Assembly (NCBI GenBank): GCA_020632665.1
Contig: JACKFC010000002.1
Location: forward strand, 180,655 to 244,654
Length of the DNA: 64,000 bases
Direction: 5' to 3'
Origin: Deltaproteobacteria bacterium
GTDB lineage: Bacteria > Myxococcota_A > UBA9042
A program made the position numbers and the translations under genes. Positions 26,728 to 36,027 of this stretch are shown piece by piece. The notes under the pieces were generated by a model, which made no database searches, was not told the origin of the DNA, and saw nothing but the letters and a program-made list of their open reading frames with translations. Each line of letters begins with the position of its first letter. The first letter of the stretch is position 1.

Positions 26728-28722
26728 ATGGCGACGATGCTGAAGATTCGACTTCCCGACGGTTCCGAGCGCGAGCTGCCGCAGGGCAGCAGCCCCGCCG
26801 ACGTCGCCCGCGCGATTGGTCCCGGCCTGTTCAAGGCGGCGCTGGCGGCGCGGGTCGATGGCGAGCTGCGCGATTTGAACCGGCCCTTCGAGGGCGACGC
26901 CGAGCTTTCGCTGGTCACCTCCCGCGACGAGGCCGACGCGCTCGAGCTGGCGCGCCACGACTTCGCCCACGTCCTGGCCGAGGCGGTGCAGACGCTCTTC
27001 CCCGGCACGCAGATCACCTTCGGTCCGGCGACCGACGACGGCTTCTACTACGACTTCGCGCCGCCCGAGGGCCGCGGCATGTTCACTGAGAAGGACCTGC
27101 CCGAGATCGAGGCCGAGATGCGGCGCATCATCGCCGCCGACAAGCCGCTCGTGCGCGAGGAGTGGACCCGCGACCAGCTCATCGCCCACTTCGACGCCCA
27201 CGGCGAGACCTTCAAGTCCGAGTGGGCCAAGGAGCTGCCCGAGGGCGAGGCGCTGACCATCTACCGCGCCGGCGAGTGGCTCGATATGTGCCGCGGCCCG
27301 CATTTGCCGTCGACGGGCAAGCTCGATCCGCAGGCGTTCCGGCTGACCCGCGTCTCGGGCGCCTACTGGCGTGGCGACCAGCGCAACGCGATGCTGAGCC
27401 GCATCTACGGCACCGGCTGGCTGAACAAGAAGCAGCTCGCCGAGCACATGCACCGGCTCGAGGAGGCCGCCAAGCGCGACCACCGCAAGCTCGGCGCCGA
27501 GATGGATCTGTTCCACCTGCAGCAGGAGGCGCACGGCAGCGTCTTCTGGCATCCGGCGGGATACCTGATCTGGCGCGGGCTGGAGTCCTATATGCGGCGC
27601 GCGATCGACGGCGCCGGTTACCGCGAGGTGAAGACGCCGCAGGTGATGGACGCGCGGCAGTGGGAGGCATCGGGCCACTGGGGCAAATACCGCGAGAATA
27701 TGTTCGTCATCCCCGACGAGGTGCCCAATACCGAGGACGAGGGCGCGATCATCAGCGGCGACGCCGATTGGATGGCGCTCAAGCCGATGAACTGCCCGGC
27801 GCACGTGCTGATCTTCAAGCAGGGCATCAAGAGCTATCGCGATCTGCCGCTGCGCATCTACGAGAACGGCTGCTGCCACCGCAACGAGCCGCACGGCGCG
27901 CTGCACGGCCTGATGCGGGTTCGCCAATTCACCCAGGACGACGCCCACATCTTCTGCCGCGAGGACCAGATCGTCGACGAGGTGCAGAAGTTCTGCGCCT
28001 TGGCGGACCGCATCTACCAGCACTTCGGCTTCACCTACGCGATCAAGCTGGCGCTGCGCCCGGAGAAGCGCTTCGGCACCGACGCCATGTGGGACAAGGC
28101 CGAGGCCGAGCTCCGCGACGCCGTGGCCCGCGCCGGCCTCGCCACCGCCGAGCATGGCTGGGAGGAGCTGCCCGGCGAGGGTGCCTTCTACGCGCCGAAG
28201 CTGGAGTGGCACCTCACCGACGCGATCGGCCGCACCTGGCAGGTCGGCACCATCCAATCCGACCGGGTGCTGCCCGAGCGCCTCGACGCGAGCTACGTCG
28301 GCGAGGACGGCAACCGCCACCGCCCGGTCATGCTGCACCGCGCGATCTTCGGCAGCTACGAGCGCTTCATCGGCATCCTGATCGAGCATTTCGCCGGCAA
28401 GCTGCCGCTCTGGCTGGCGCCGACCCAGGCGGTGGTGGCGACCATCGTCTCGGACGCCGACGCCTACGCCGAGGAGATCGCCGCCAAGCTGACGGCGGCC
28501 GGTATCCGGGTCGAGACCGACCTGCGCAACGAGAAGATCAACTACAAGGTCCGTGAGCACTCGCTCGCCAAGGTCCCGATGTTGCTCGTCGTCGGCAACC
28601 GCGAGGCGGAGCAGGGGACGGTCGCGTTGCGCCAGCTCGGCGTCAAAGAGCAACGCTTCATGCCCTTCGACGAGGCGCTCGCGATGTTGCAGGCCGAGGC
28701 GACGCCGCCGGATTTGCGTTGA
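26728..28722 (+). CDS. thrS: Threonyl-tRNA synthetase
   Basis: The protein is 664 residues, close to the usual ~640 for bacterial ThrRS. In order it shows the TGS domain (1-65, LPDGSERELPQG), the editing domain with the HDFAH zinc-like site, the class II catalytic core with motif 2 (around the CCHRNEPHGALHGLMRVR region), the MNCPAH zinc-ligand Cys, and the C-terminal anticodon-binding domain (about 560-660). It charges tRNA-Thr with threonine in the cytoplasm using ATP. The start at 26728 gives the expected TGS domain. It is divergent from the lipoprotein gene, with ~165 bases between that may hold both promoters. Confidence 0.97.
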   Translation: MATMLKIRLPDGSERELPQGSSPADVARAIGPGLFKAALAARVDGELRDLNRPFEGDAELSLVTSRDEADALELARHDFAHVLAEAVQTLFPGTQITFGPATDDGFYYDFAPPEGRGMFTEKDLPEIEAEMRRIIAADKPLVREEWTRDQLIAHFDAHGETFKSEWAKELPEGEALTIYRAGEWLDMCRGPHLPSTGKLDPQAFRLTRVSGAYWRGDQRNAMLSRIYGTGWLNKKQLAEHMHRLEEAAKRDHRKLGAEMDLFHLQQEAHGSVFWHPAGYLIWRGLESYMRRAIDGAGYREVKTPQVMDARQWEASGHWGKYRENMFVIPDEVPNTEDEGAIISGDADWMALKPMNCPAHVLIFKQGIKSYRDLPLRIYENGCCHRNEPHGALHGLMRVRQFTQDDAHIFCREDQIVDEVQKFCALADRIYQHFGFTYAIKLALRPEKRFGTDAMWDKAEAELRDAVARAGLATAEHGWEELPGEGAFYAPKLEWHLTDAIGRTWQVGTIQSDRVLPERLDASYVGEDGNRHRPVMLHRAIFGSYERFIGILIEHFAGKLPLWLAPTQAVVATIVSDADAYAEEIAAKLTAAGIRVETDLRNEKINYKVREHSLAKVPMLLVVGNREAEQGTVALRQLGVKEQRFMPFDEALAMLQAEATPPDLR

Positions 28723-28787
28723 GCGAGACGTCGTTGACGGAATGCCCGGCGCGACCGCAACCTGTTGCAGCAGGTTGCGGAGGTGAA

Positions 28788-29780
28788 ATGCGAAGGCAAC
28801 GTCGGCCACTGGCGGTCGTGGCGCGGTCTCTGTTCATCATGGTCTCGGCGGGCTTCTCTCTGGTTCCACGGCTCGGTTCCGCCGGCCGTACGCCGCTGCC
28901 GACCGATGCGAATGGCTGCGGCTTTCAGATCACGGCGCCTGCCGAGCCAGATATCAGCAACGTCGGCACCGACGTCACCTTCGAGGTGCGCCTGCTCTCG
29001 GGGGCCACGGCGACCTGCGCCGCCAAGCTCGGTCTCGTGTTGCTCGACGCCGCCGGCGGCACAACGGTTCTACCGAGCCAACACGTCGTGCACACCGAGA
29101 ATGGCGCGACGACCGTGCGGGTGCAGCCGACCCAGCCGCTACCGGCCACCGGCCGTGTGCAGTTCCGTGCGGGCACGCCTTGCGAGACTGGGGCGGTGTT
29201 CCGAACGATCGACATCGGGCCTTCGCCGCGCTTGCTGCACTGGAGCGTCGATCGCAAGGCCAAAGCCTATTTCGACGGCAAGGTCGGCACGGGGAGTTCG
29301 GTCGCGCTCACCTTCTCCGAAGCGGTCGCCGCCGATCAGACCTTCGATTGGAGCACGGGTCCGGTGCGCGTGGAGGTCGACGGCGTGCTACGGAAGGACG
29401 TTGTTGCTGTGGTCCAGGCTGCCCGATTGACGCTCACGTGGCCCTCGCCGATCGGCAACGAGCCGGCCCCCGACGCCGTGACGGTGTCGTTCCAGACGGG
29501 CCTCCGCTTCTCCTCGGGCGCGTCGTTGGCGGCGCCGGGAAGCGTCCACTTTGCCGCTGACGCGTTCGGGCTGCGTTCGAGCCCCGCGCTCGGAGCTCCG
29601 GACTGCCCCGAGGAGCCGTTTGCGGCCGGATGTTCGGCAGCGCGTGGCACTGCGTCTTCGTCGGCAACGGTGTGGTGGCTGTGGGCATTGCTGGCTGCTG
29701 TGATGGGCTTCGTTCGTCCGCGGCCGTCCTCGTGTTCAGGGCCGACACAGGCGAGGCCGACACGCAGCCGGTACGGTTGA
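28788..29780 (+). CDS. Secreted surface protein with MYXO-CTERM-like tail
   Basis: The 330-residue protein starts at ATG 28788, with GGAGGTGAA immediately upstream. An N-terminal signal (FIMVSAGFSLVPRLGSAG) is followed by beta-rich Ig-like segments of about 250 residues. The C-terminus reads AGCSAARG, a hydrophobic helix WWLWALLAAVMGFV, then a basic end. This is the layout of the MYXO-CTERM sorting signal (conserved Cys, transmembrane helix, Arg cluster) that anchors myxobacterial surface proteins. About 30 residues follow the helix, longer than usual. Function unknown. Confidence 0.75.
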   Translation: MRRQRRPLAVVARSLFIMVSAGFSLVPRLGSAGRTPLPTDANGCGFQITAPAEPDISNVGTDVTFEVRLLSGATATCAAKLGLVLLDAAGGTTVLPSQHVVHTENGATTVRVQPTQPLPATGRVQFRAGTPCETGAVFRTIDIGPSPRLLHWSVDRKAKAYFDGKVGTGSSVALTFSEAVAADQTFDWSTGPVRVEVDGVLRKDVVAVVQAARLTLTWPSPIGNEPAPDAVTVSFQTGLRFSSGASLAAPGSVHFAADAFGLRSSPALGAPDCPEEPFAAGCSAARGTASSSATVWWLWALLAAVMGFVRPRPSSCSGPTQARPTRSRYG

Positions 29781-30367
29781 CGACTCCACCTCCGCGGGGG
29801 GCACCCTCAGCCTCGGTTGGACGATGGTTCCTGGTCCACGCGATCCGAATCGCTCCTTTTCTTCGTTAATACCGATAGATAAATGCGCATTGAACAGCAG
29901 TATGGATCGTGAGTTGGCCGTCCGATGACTGACTTTCGCCGCACGTGCTTCGTGGAGTTCAAGCTCTCTCCCCGCTACCGCGGGGAGAGATGCCGAAGCC
30001 GAAGGCGAAGGCAGTGAGGGGTGAAACAAGGAAGCGCGCCCTTGGGCGCTCGACCGTTGCATTGCGGCGTGCCGAACGGCACTCGATTCTCTGGTTTCCC
30101 CTCTCTGGGCCTGCGGCCCATCTCTCCCCGCCAACGCGGGGAGAGAACCTCGAAATGCTCGAAATACCTCGATATGCAAAGACTTTTTGCCGATCCGCAT
30201 CACGAGGGCCTGGAACTCGACGCTGAGGGAAGATGATTTCCCTTGCCGCCGCCCACGGCCGGCCGTAGCTTCCGCGCCGCATCGGCCGCCGCGGCCGCGG
30301 GCGGTCGCCCGCACTCCGCCGCCCCGGCCAGGCGCCGCCTCGACGCGGCGCGCTTCGCGAGCCCTGC
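29781..30367. other. Long non-coding stretch with paired palindromes
   Basis: No convincing gene is visible in these ~590 bases. The first 180 bases are relatively A+T rich (for example around 29870-29890) and may hold promoters. Two matching hairpins occupy 29965-30146 (separate entry). The last ~130 bases are very G+C rich and run into the DUF2156 gene, whose true start is uncertain and may lie here. Confidence 0.6.
29965..30146. repeat. Two inverted copies of a palindromic element
   Basis: Two identical 11-bp stems, TCTCTCCCCGC/GCGGGGAGAGA, lie at 29965-29990 (loop TACC) and 30121-30146 (loop CAAC). The first is followed, and the second preceded on the other strand, by similar tails containing a G-rich GAGGGG(T)GAAAC segment (30016-30027 and, reversed, 30094-30105), so the two units face each other. 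This is the layout of REP/BIME-like or small non-autonomous elements. Confidence 0.7.
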
Positions 30368-31456
30368 TTGCGCACCCCCGGCCCCGCCGCCCCGACGCGG
30401 CACGACGTCTTCCCGACAACCCTCTCCCTGCTTCGCGGACCTGCCGAGACGCGGCCGGACTGCGCCCTCGCTGCGCCGCTGCGGCCCTTGGCGCTGGCTG
30501 ATCGCCCTCGCTTCGAGCGGGCGTTCGCCCGCACCGGCGGTTCGCTCGCCGACCATGGCTTCGCCAGCACGTGGATTTGGCACGACGTGCTGCACCTGGA
30601 GTGGGCGGCCTGGCACGGCCACCTGCTCGTGATGGCGACCTCGGAGCGCGAGGTCACGCTGCTCTTGCCGCCCTTGGTCGACGCTGACGCCGACCCCGCC
30701 GAGGTCGATCTCGGCGTCGCGCTCGCACTGGCCGACACCTGGCTGCGCGCGCGCGGCCAAGCCGGGCTCTGCGTCGAGAACTGCGACGGCGCCGCCGTCG
30801 AACGGCTGCTCCGCGCCCGCCCGGACCTGCACGCCGAGCGCGGCGCGGACGACTACGTCTACGACAACGCCAGGCTCGGCGCGCTCGAAGGCAAATCGCT
30901 GCGCAGCAAGCGGCACGGCCGTGATCGCCTGCTGCGGACCTATCCGGATGCTGCGCTGCTGCCGTTGCGCGCCGAAGACCGCGACCAGGCGATCGCGCTG
31001 CTCGATCGCTGGATCGCCGGCATCGAGGCGCGCGAGCGGGATGCCGTTGCGGATACCGACGCCGACGCTGACGCCAGCGCCGCAGCGCGCGCCGAGGCCG
31101 CCTGGATGCGCCGGCGCGAGGTCCTCGCCAACCGCGCCGCCCTCGACGCCGCCGACGCGCTCGGCCTGCTCGGCTTCGGGCTCTGGCTCGACGGTGACGC
31201 GCGTAGCCAGCTGGCGGCATTCTCGCTCTGGGAAGCCCTGCCCGACGGCAGCGTCGCGGCGTTGATCGAGAAGGCAGATGCCGAAGTGCCGGGTGCCGCC
31301 GCGGCGATCTTCTCGCTCGGCGCAGGGGTGCTCGCGCCACGGTTCGAGCGCTGCAACGCCGGTGACGATGGCGGGATGGCGGGGCTGCGCGCGAGCAAGG
31401 AGACCTGGCGGCCTGTCGAGCTACGCGGTCGCTGGCGCGTGACGGCTCGGCTCTGA
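30368..31456 (+). CDS. DUF2156 protein (phosphatidylglycerol lysyltransferase C-terminal domain-like)
   Basis: The frame gives up to 362 residues. A two-part GNAT-like fold is suggested by PLALADRPRFERAFAR and TWIWHDVLHLEWAAWHGHLL at the N-terminus and by DDYVYDNARLGALEGKSLRSKRHG in the middle, which matches the DUF2156 motif. In MprF this domain moves lysine from lysyl-tRNA to phosphatidylglycerol; stand-alone members have unknown substrates. An acidic insertion (DTDADADASAAARAE) interrupts the second half. The start is unsure: the first possible codon is a TTG at 30368, and no good ribosome site is apparent. No membrane helices are seen. Confidence 0.72.
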   Translation: MRTPGPAAPTRHDVFPTTLSLLRGPAETRPDCALAAPLRPLALADRPRFERAFARTGGSLADHGFASTWIWHDVLHLEWAAWHGHLLVMATSEREVTLLLPPLVDADADPAEVDLGVALALADTWLRARGQAGLCVENCDGAAVERLLRARPDLHAERGADDYVYDNARLGALEGKSLRSKRHGRDRLLRTYPDAALLPLRAEDRDQAIALLDRWIAGIEARERDAVADTDADADASAAARAEAAWMRRREVLANRAALDAADALGLLGFGLWLDGDARSQLAAFSLWEALPDGSVAALIEKADAEVPGAAAAIFSLGAGVLAPRFERCNAGDDGGMAGLRASKETWRPVELRGRWRVTARL

Positions 31457-31532
31457 TTGGTCTGCTTCGTTCCATCGGGAGACATGGAAGCCGCGACTTC
31501 GTGGGCGGACTGCCGAGGCGAAGTGCTGGCCT

Positions 31533-33419
31533 TCAGAGCGCAACCGCGGAGCGACGCCGTGGTGGGGCGGGCGGCAACAGGGCCGGCGCGAGCTCGCGCA
31601 CGACGGTGAGCAGCGTGTCGCGGTCGATCGGCTTCTCGAGTACGTGTTCGATGCCGACGCTGGCGCAAGCGGCGCAAACGTCGGGCAGCGCCGAAGCGGT
31701 GAGCGCCACGATCGGCAGCGCGTTGGTCGGCGGAGCGAGGGCGCGGATCGCGCGGCTGGCGCTGATGCCGTCGACTTCGGGCATCTGCAGGTCCATCAGC
31801 ACGAGCGCGACGCCGGGGTCGGCCGCGGCCCTCACCGCCGCGGCGCCGTCGGCCACCACTTCGCTATCGATCCCGAGCTGCTCGAGGAGGTGGGCGATCA
31901 GGAATTGGTTGATCGCTTGGTCCTCGGCAACCAAGACGTAGGCCGGCCGGCGCGGATGCGACGGGGTCGGCGCCGCGGCGGCAGGGTCGCCGCTTCCGGC
32001 GTAGAGCTCGGGGGCGCTGCGCTCGCTGGAGGCGATCACGACGTCGTAGAAGCCCGAAGACTTCGCCGCCGATCGCCCGGCGTGGACCGGCAGCTCGAGC
32101 GTGAATTCGAAGGTCGAGCCGCGTGAAGGTTCGCTCCGCACCGCGAGCTCGGCCCCCATCAGCGCCACAATCCGCCGTGAGATCGGCAGCCCGAGCCCGG
32201 TGCCGCCCTGTCGCCGGCGCGAGGAGGCATCGATCTGCTCGAAGGGCTGAAAGACGCGCTCGACGTCGGCCTCCGGGATGCCCGGCCCGGTATCGCTGAC
32301 CTCGACGCGCAGCCGGCACATCTCGCCCGGCAGTTCCTTGCCGCCGAGGCGCACGACGACCTCTCCCACGCGCGTGAACTTGATGCCGTTGCCGACCAGG
32401 TTGAGCAGCACCTGGCGGAAGCGCAGCGCGTCGCCGACCACCATCGGAGGCAACGTACCAGCTGTCTCCAGCCGCAGCGCGATGCCGGCGCGGTCGGCGG
32501 CAGGGCCGAGCAGCCGCACCACGTCGCGAGCGACCTGCTCGACGGCGAAGGGCTCGGCGACGATGTCGAAGCGGCCGGCCTCGAGCTTGGAGAAGTCCAA
32601 GACGCTGCCGATCAGGTGCATCAGCGCGTCGGCCGACCGGCGCACGGTCTGCAGATGTGCGCGCCGGTCGGAGTCGGGCTCGGACTCGAGCAGCACGTCG
32701 GTCAGGCCGATGATGCCGGCCAGCGGCGTGCGCAGCTCGTGGGTGACGTTGGCGACGAATTCGGCGCGCGCGGAGCTCGCCTGTCGCGCGTGCGCGTTCG
32801 CCTCTTCCAACTCCTCGAGCGTGCGTCGCTTCAACCGCTCGTAGATCAGCGTCAGGCCCATGAATATCGCCACCGCCAGCAACGGCTGGGCCAACCGTGT
32901 CCGACCCATGGTGAGCGGGCCAGAGGTGAAGTGTGGCGAGGCGAGGTGGGGCAGGAATTGCACGCCGACGATCTCGGCCACCGCCAGCCCAGCCCAGATC
33001 AGCCCCTGCCGGCGCCCGGCCACCATGGTCGTCATCGCGGCGATGAGCGCGAGCAAGAACATCGGCGCCAACACCGCGCCGCCGGTCGCCAGGTTCGGCA
33101 CCGAGGCCGAGGCGAAGAGCGCCGCAGCCATCACCGCGGTCGCCCGTCCGAGGTCATGGGTCCGCCGCAAGACAACGAGCGCGGCCGCCGAGCCGATCGA
33201 GACCATCGCCGAGACCAGCGCAGCCCACGACTTGCCCGCGGCGTGCTGGAAGAGCGCTCCGAACGTCGACCAAACCAAGAGGAAGCCGGCCACGGCGACC
33301 AACAGCCGTGCGCGCCGCAGGCCATCGGAATCGCCGCTCCAACGCGCTGGCGGCACGAATTGGTCGACGACGCGGGACCACACCCCCGCCCGGCCTTTGC
33401 CGACGATGACGCTGCGCAT
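31533..33419 (-). CDS. Hybrid sensor histidine kinase with C-terminal receiver
   Basis: The 628-residue protein has about six membrane helices (38-55, 66-84, 92-108, 115-134, 140-157, 178-194). A short coiled coil precedes the HisKA domain, with phospho-acceptor His227 in THELRTP. The HATPase domain has the N box near 340-345, DTGPG at 376-380 and GGTGLG at 405-410. A receiver domain follows (495-610), with Asp543 in LVLMDLQMP. It should autophosphorylate and pass phosphate to its own receiver; the output partner is not adjacent. The start at 33419 has GGAGGGAG upstream. It lies just downstream of the lolD remnant on the same strand and may once have shared its transcript. Confidence 0.92.
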   Translation of the reverse strand: MRSVIVGKGRAGVWSRVVDQFVPPARWSGDSDGLRRARLLVAVAGFLLVWSTFGALFQHAAGKSWAALVSAMVSIGSAAALVVLRRTHDLGRATAVMAAALFASASVPNLATGGAVLAPMFLLALIAAMTTMVAGRRQGLIWAGLAVAEIVGVQFLPHLASPHFTSGPLTMGRTRLAQPLLAVAIFMGLTLIYERLKRRTLEELEEANAHARQASSARAEFVANVTHELRTPLAGIIGLTDVLLESEPDSDRRAHLQTVRRSADALMHLIGSVLDFSKLEAGRFDIVAEPFAVEQVARDVVRLLGPAADRAGIALRLETAGTLPPMVVGDALRFRQVLLNLVGNGIKFTRVGEVVVRLGGKELPGEMCRLRVEVSDTGPGIPEADVERVFQPFEQIDASSRRRQGGTGLGLPISRRIVALMGAELAVRSEPSRGSTFEFTLELPVHAGRSAAKSSGFYDVVIASSERSAPELYAGSGDPAAAAPTPSHPRRPAYVLVAEDQAINQFLIAHLLEQLGIDSEVVADGAAAVRAAADPGVALVLMDLQMPEVDGISASRAIRALAPPTNALPIVALTASALPDVCAACASVGIEHVLEKPIDRDTLLTVVRELAPALLPPAPPRRRSAVAL

Positions 33420-33494
33420 GGCTTCTCCCTCCGCCCGCCGACAGCATCGGAGCGGTGGCTGACGCTGTCCAGAGATCAGGGAGAACTGGTTCCT

Positions 33495-34146
33495 TCAGCC
33501 AATCGCGCCGTGCATCCGCGCCACGTCCGCCGCCGCCGCGGCCGTCCCGTCGACGATGACGCCGTCGTGGATCGACACCACCCGCCGGGCGTGCTCCATC
33601 ACCCGCGGATCGTGGGTCGAGAAGAGGAAGGTCACGCCCTTGTCGCGGTTCAGCGCCAGCATCAGGTCGATGATCTGGTCGCTGGTCTTGCTGTCGAGGT
33701 TCGCGGTGGGCTCGTCGGCCAGCACCAGCTGCGGCCCGGTGACCAGGGCGCGGGCGATGGCGACGCGCTGCCGCTGACCGCCGGAGAGCTCGTCGGGCTT
33801 GTGGTGCAGGAAGTCGGTGAGGCCGACGTCGCGGGCGATGGCCTCGACCCGCTGGTTCAGCTCCGCGCCGCCCTCGCCCCGGATCACGCAGGGGAATTCG
33901 ATATTCTCCCGCACCGAGAGCACCGGGATCAGGTTGAAGTTCTGGAAGATGAAGCCGATCTTGCGGTTGCGGATATCGGCGAGGTCGTTGAAGTCGCGGT
34001 CGCCGATGGCCTCGCCGTCGAGCACGTAGCTGCCGCCGGTCGGCCGGTCGAGGCAGCCGATGATGTTCAGCAGCGTCGTCTTGCCGGAGCCCGAGGGGCC
34101 CATGACCACCGTGAACTCGCCGGCCTCCACCTCGAGGTCGACGCCG
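33495..34146 (-). pseudogene. 5'-truncated copy of the lolD-like ATPase gene
   Basis: This piece encodes residues ~25 onward of the ATPase found complete at 43665-44423, including Walker A GPSGSGKTT, LSGGQRQR and Walker B, and ends MHGAIG plus stop. The first ~24 residues (the strand before the nucleotide site) are missing. Upstream the sequence changes abruptly to unrelated DNA at 34147. The frame stays open upstream but has no credible start. It probably keeps the original 3' end of the gene, while the other copy keeps the original 5' end. Confidence 0.85.
33509..34146 (+). repeat. Direct repeat, left copy (638 bp)
   Basis: Line-by-line comparison with 43715-44352 (offset 10206) shows identity apart from three substitutions in the first ~35 bases (33525, 33528, 33540). 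The match stops abruptly at both ends. Both copies are in the same orientation and flank the 9.57 kb segment. Confidence 0.93.
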
Positions 34147-34455
34147 AGATCATCGATCTGCCCACTGCGGCGATCTGCTTCGTTTGGTCGCGAAGGTTCC
34201 AGCGGCATCACGCGATCGTCGCCGGCCTCGGGGCGCGACTTCGCACCGACGCCGCCAACGCCCTCATCGCCGCGCGCGCGCGAAGTGCAATTTTCCGCTT
34301 GCCCCCCCCCCGCGTTTTCTGCTCTCCTGGACTCAACCACATCCGAGTTGCCAGCGTCTCGAGGTCGTGCGCTCGCCAACTCCTGCGCCAGCAGTGCCAG
34401 CTGCGCTTGCTGAGCAGCATGCAACACAGTGTCGATGCTGCAGGAGGTTCGAATC
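34147..34455 (+). promoter_or_regulatory. Leader region of the inserted operon
   Basis: These 309 bases between the left repeat and the first inserted gene contain no recognised gene. They include a CG-dinucleotide run (about 34271-34281), ten consecutive C (34302-34311) and a downstream stretch of mixed composition, so the promoter of the eight-gene operon should lie here. No clear -35/-10 pair could be chosen with confidence. Confidence 0.45.
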
Positions 34456-36027
34456 ATGTTCGCTAGCCGAACTGTCCGCTTCCCACCCACGACGACGCTG
34501 GTCGTCCCTTTCGCGACACCGCTCACCTTCGCGGCGCTCGACTTCGTGCGCGTGCCCGAGACCGCCTTGAACGTCGAGGTGGACTACGACTTCGGCGACG
34601 GAACGACCGGTAGTTCCACAGGCACACCAGGGACACTTCCAACGGTCAACAAGACCTACGACGCGCCCGGCCGCTACACGCTGCGCATCCAAGTCCGTGC
34701 GGACACTACACTCTGGCAGCGCTACCAGTGGCCGGTGCAGGTTGCGTGCAGCGCGGACGACTTCGCCCCGAGCACCTCGACGTTCGACTTTCTCGCGGCA
34801 GTGCACGCCTCGCTGGAGCTCCCCGGCGGCAGACGACAACTGGTGGTGCCGCTGCCAGCGGCTTCGTCGATCGGCTATGGGTCCTACCCTTCCGCCGGTG
34901 GGGGAACACCACCTTCGGCCGACGCCTTCAGCGAGGGTGTTGTGGCGCTCGCGCGTGTGTTTCAGCAGTCGTTCGCGCTCGGGTTTGGCCGCATCCGCGT
35001 GCCGAGGGCTTCGGTGGACCGCGCCGTCTATGCCCACCTCGGCAACGATCTGCTGGCGTACGGTACGAGCTCGTGTTTGCAGAGCGACATCAGCTTGCTC
35101 GAGAGCGCGCTGCGGGACGTGATGCAGGGCCCATCCCGGACCGACGCGATGGCTGCAGTGAAGTCGAGCGTCGACGCGCTGAGCACCCTCTACAGCGACA
35201 TCCGCACCCTCGGGCGGCTCTCCATCACGGCGGGCGACGTGCTGATTTCGGGTAGCCGCAGCATCCTGCTCGGCGACGTCGAGTCGTGGTACGCCTACGC
35301 GACGACCGCGGTCGACGAGGACACGGAGGTGCAGTACCTGACGACGCGCCAGTGGCGCCAGCTCAACCAGGAATTCGATCGCGCGTTGCCGGCGCCGAAC
35401 TGGGCGTCGGCGTGGTATTGGGAGGCCAACCAGGCCATCGCGCAGGCCGTGATCGCGCTCTACGCTGCGATGGGGGTGCCGGAGGCGGCTGTCGGCGCGC
35501 GGGCCTTCCTGCTCACTGGCTGTGACGATGCGCTCTGCTCGCTCCGCATCTACGATGAAGATCTGCAATTCTGGGCCCAGGTGAGCGCGGCGCCGACCGG
35601 TCCCGGTGGTCATCTGACGCTGCGCGAGCTCGGCGAGGAGCGATCGGCGAGGCCAGCGCCCGAGCATCCCAGCCACGTCGCCGTGCGCGCTGTGGGCGTC
35701 CGCGGCCTCGATAGCGGTCCGTGCACGGACCTGGCCTATCTCTTCGACGCGACGCGCATCGAGGCGTCGCTCGACGGACGGACGTTTGCCAAAGAGCCGA
35801 CGTTCATGACGATGCCGACGGACATCGCGATCATCGACCAGGTCGGCACCAACCCGACCGCACGACAGGTCAACGGCGACGGTTCCGTCGCGGTCGGTGT
35901 CGAGGGTGGATCGGTGTTCGCGTTCACCGTTGGGCGGCCAGCGATGGCGTTGCCCAGCGGCAAGGACACGTGGAGCGCGCTGACCCCACATGCGCTTCTC
36001 TCGGTCTTTGCGAGGCAGGGGCGGTGA
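34456..36027 (+). CDS. PKD-domain protein of unknown function
   Basis: The 523-residue protein starts at ATG 34456 behind a perfect AGGAGG (34442-34447). A PKD-type Ig fold occupies residues ~20-100, with YDFGDGTTGSS and later KTYDAPGRYTLRI, the two diagnostic strands. No signal peptide is seen, although PKD domains normally sit outside the cell. The middle (130-330) is mostly helical. The C-terminal ~120 residues look beta-rich. No catalytic motif was found. It is the first gene of the inserted operon, and its stop overlaps the next start (TGATG). A structural or particle-associated role is possible; export by a non-classical route cannot be excluded. Confidence 0.7.
   Translation: MFASRTVRFPPTTTLVVPFATPLTFAALDFVRVPETALNVEVDYDFGDGTTGSSTGTPGTLPTVNKTYDAPGRYTLRIQVRADTTLWQRYQWPVQVACSADDFAPSTSTFDFLAAVHASLELPGGRRQLVVPLPAASSIGYGSYPSAGGGTPPSADAFSEGVVALARVFQQSFALGFGRIRVPRASVDRAVYAHLGNDLLAYGTSSCLQSDISLLESALRDVMQGPSRTDAMAAVKSSVDALSTLYSDIRTLGRLSITAGDVLISGSRSILLGDVESWYAYATTAVDEDTEVQYLTTRQWRQLNQEFDRALPAPNWASAWYWEANQAIAQAVIALYAAMGVPEAAVGARAFLLTGCDDALCSLRIYDEDLQFWAQVSAAPTGPGGHLTLRELGEERSARPAPEHPSHVAVRAVGVRGLDSGPCTDLAYLFDATRIEASLDGRTFAKEPTFMTMPTDIAIIDQVGTNPTARQVNGDGSVAVGVEGGSVFAFTVGRPAMALPSGKDTWSALTPHALLSVFARQGR

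Noticed and set aside
26563..28809. Upstream continuation of the acyltransferase-fold lipoprotein frame
   Set aside because: It is antisense to thrS; the lipobox and ribosome site place the start at 26562.
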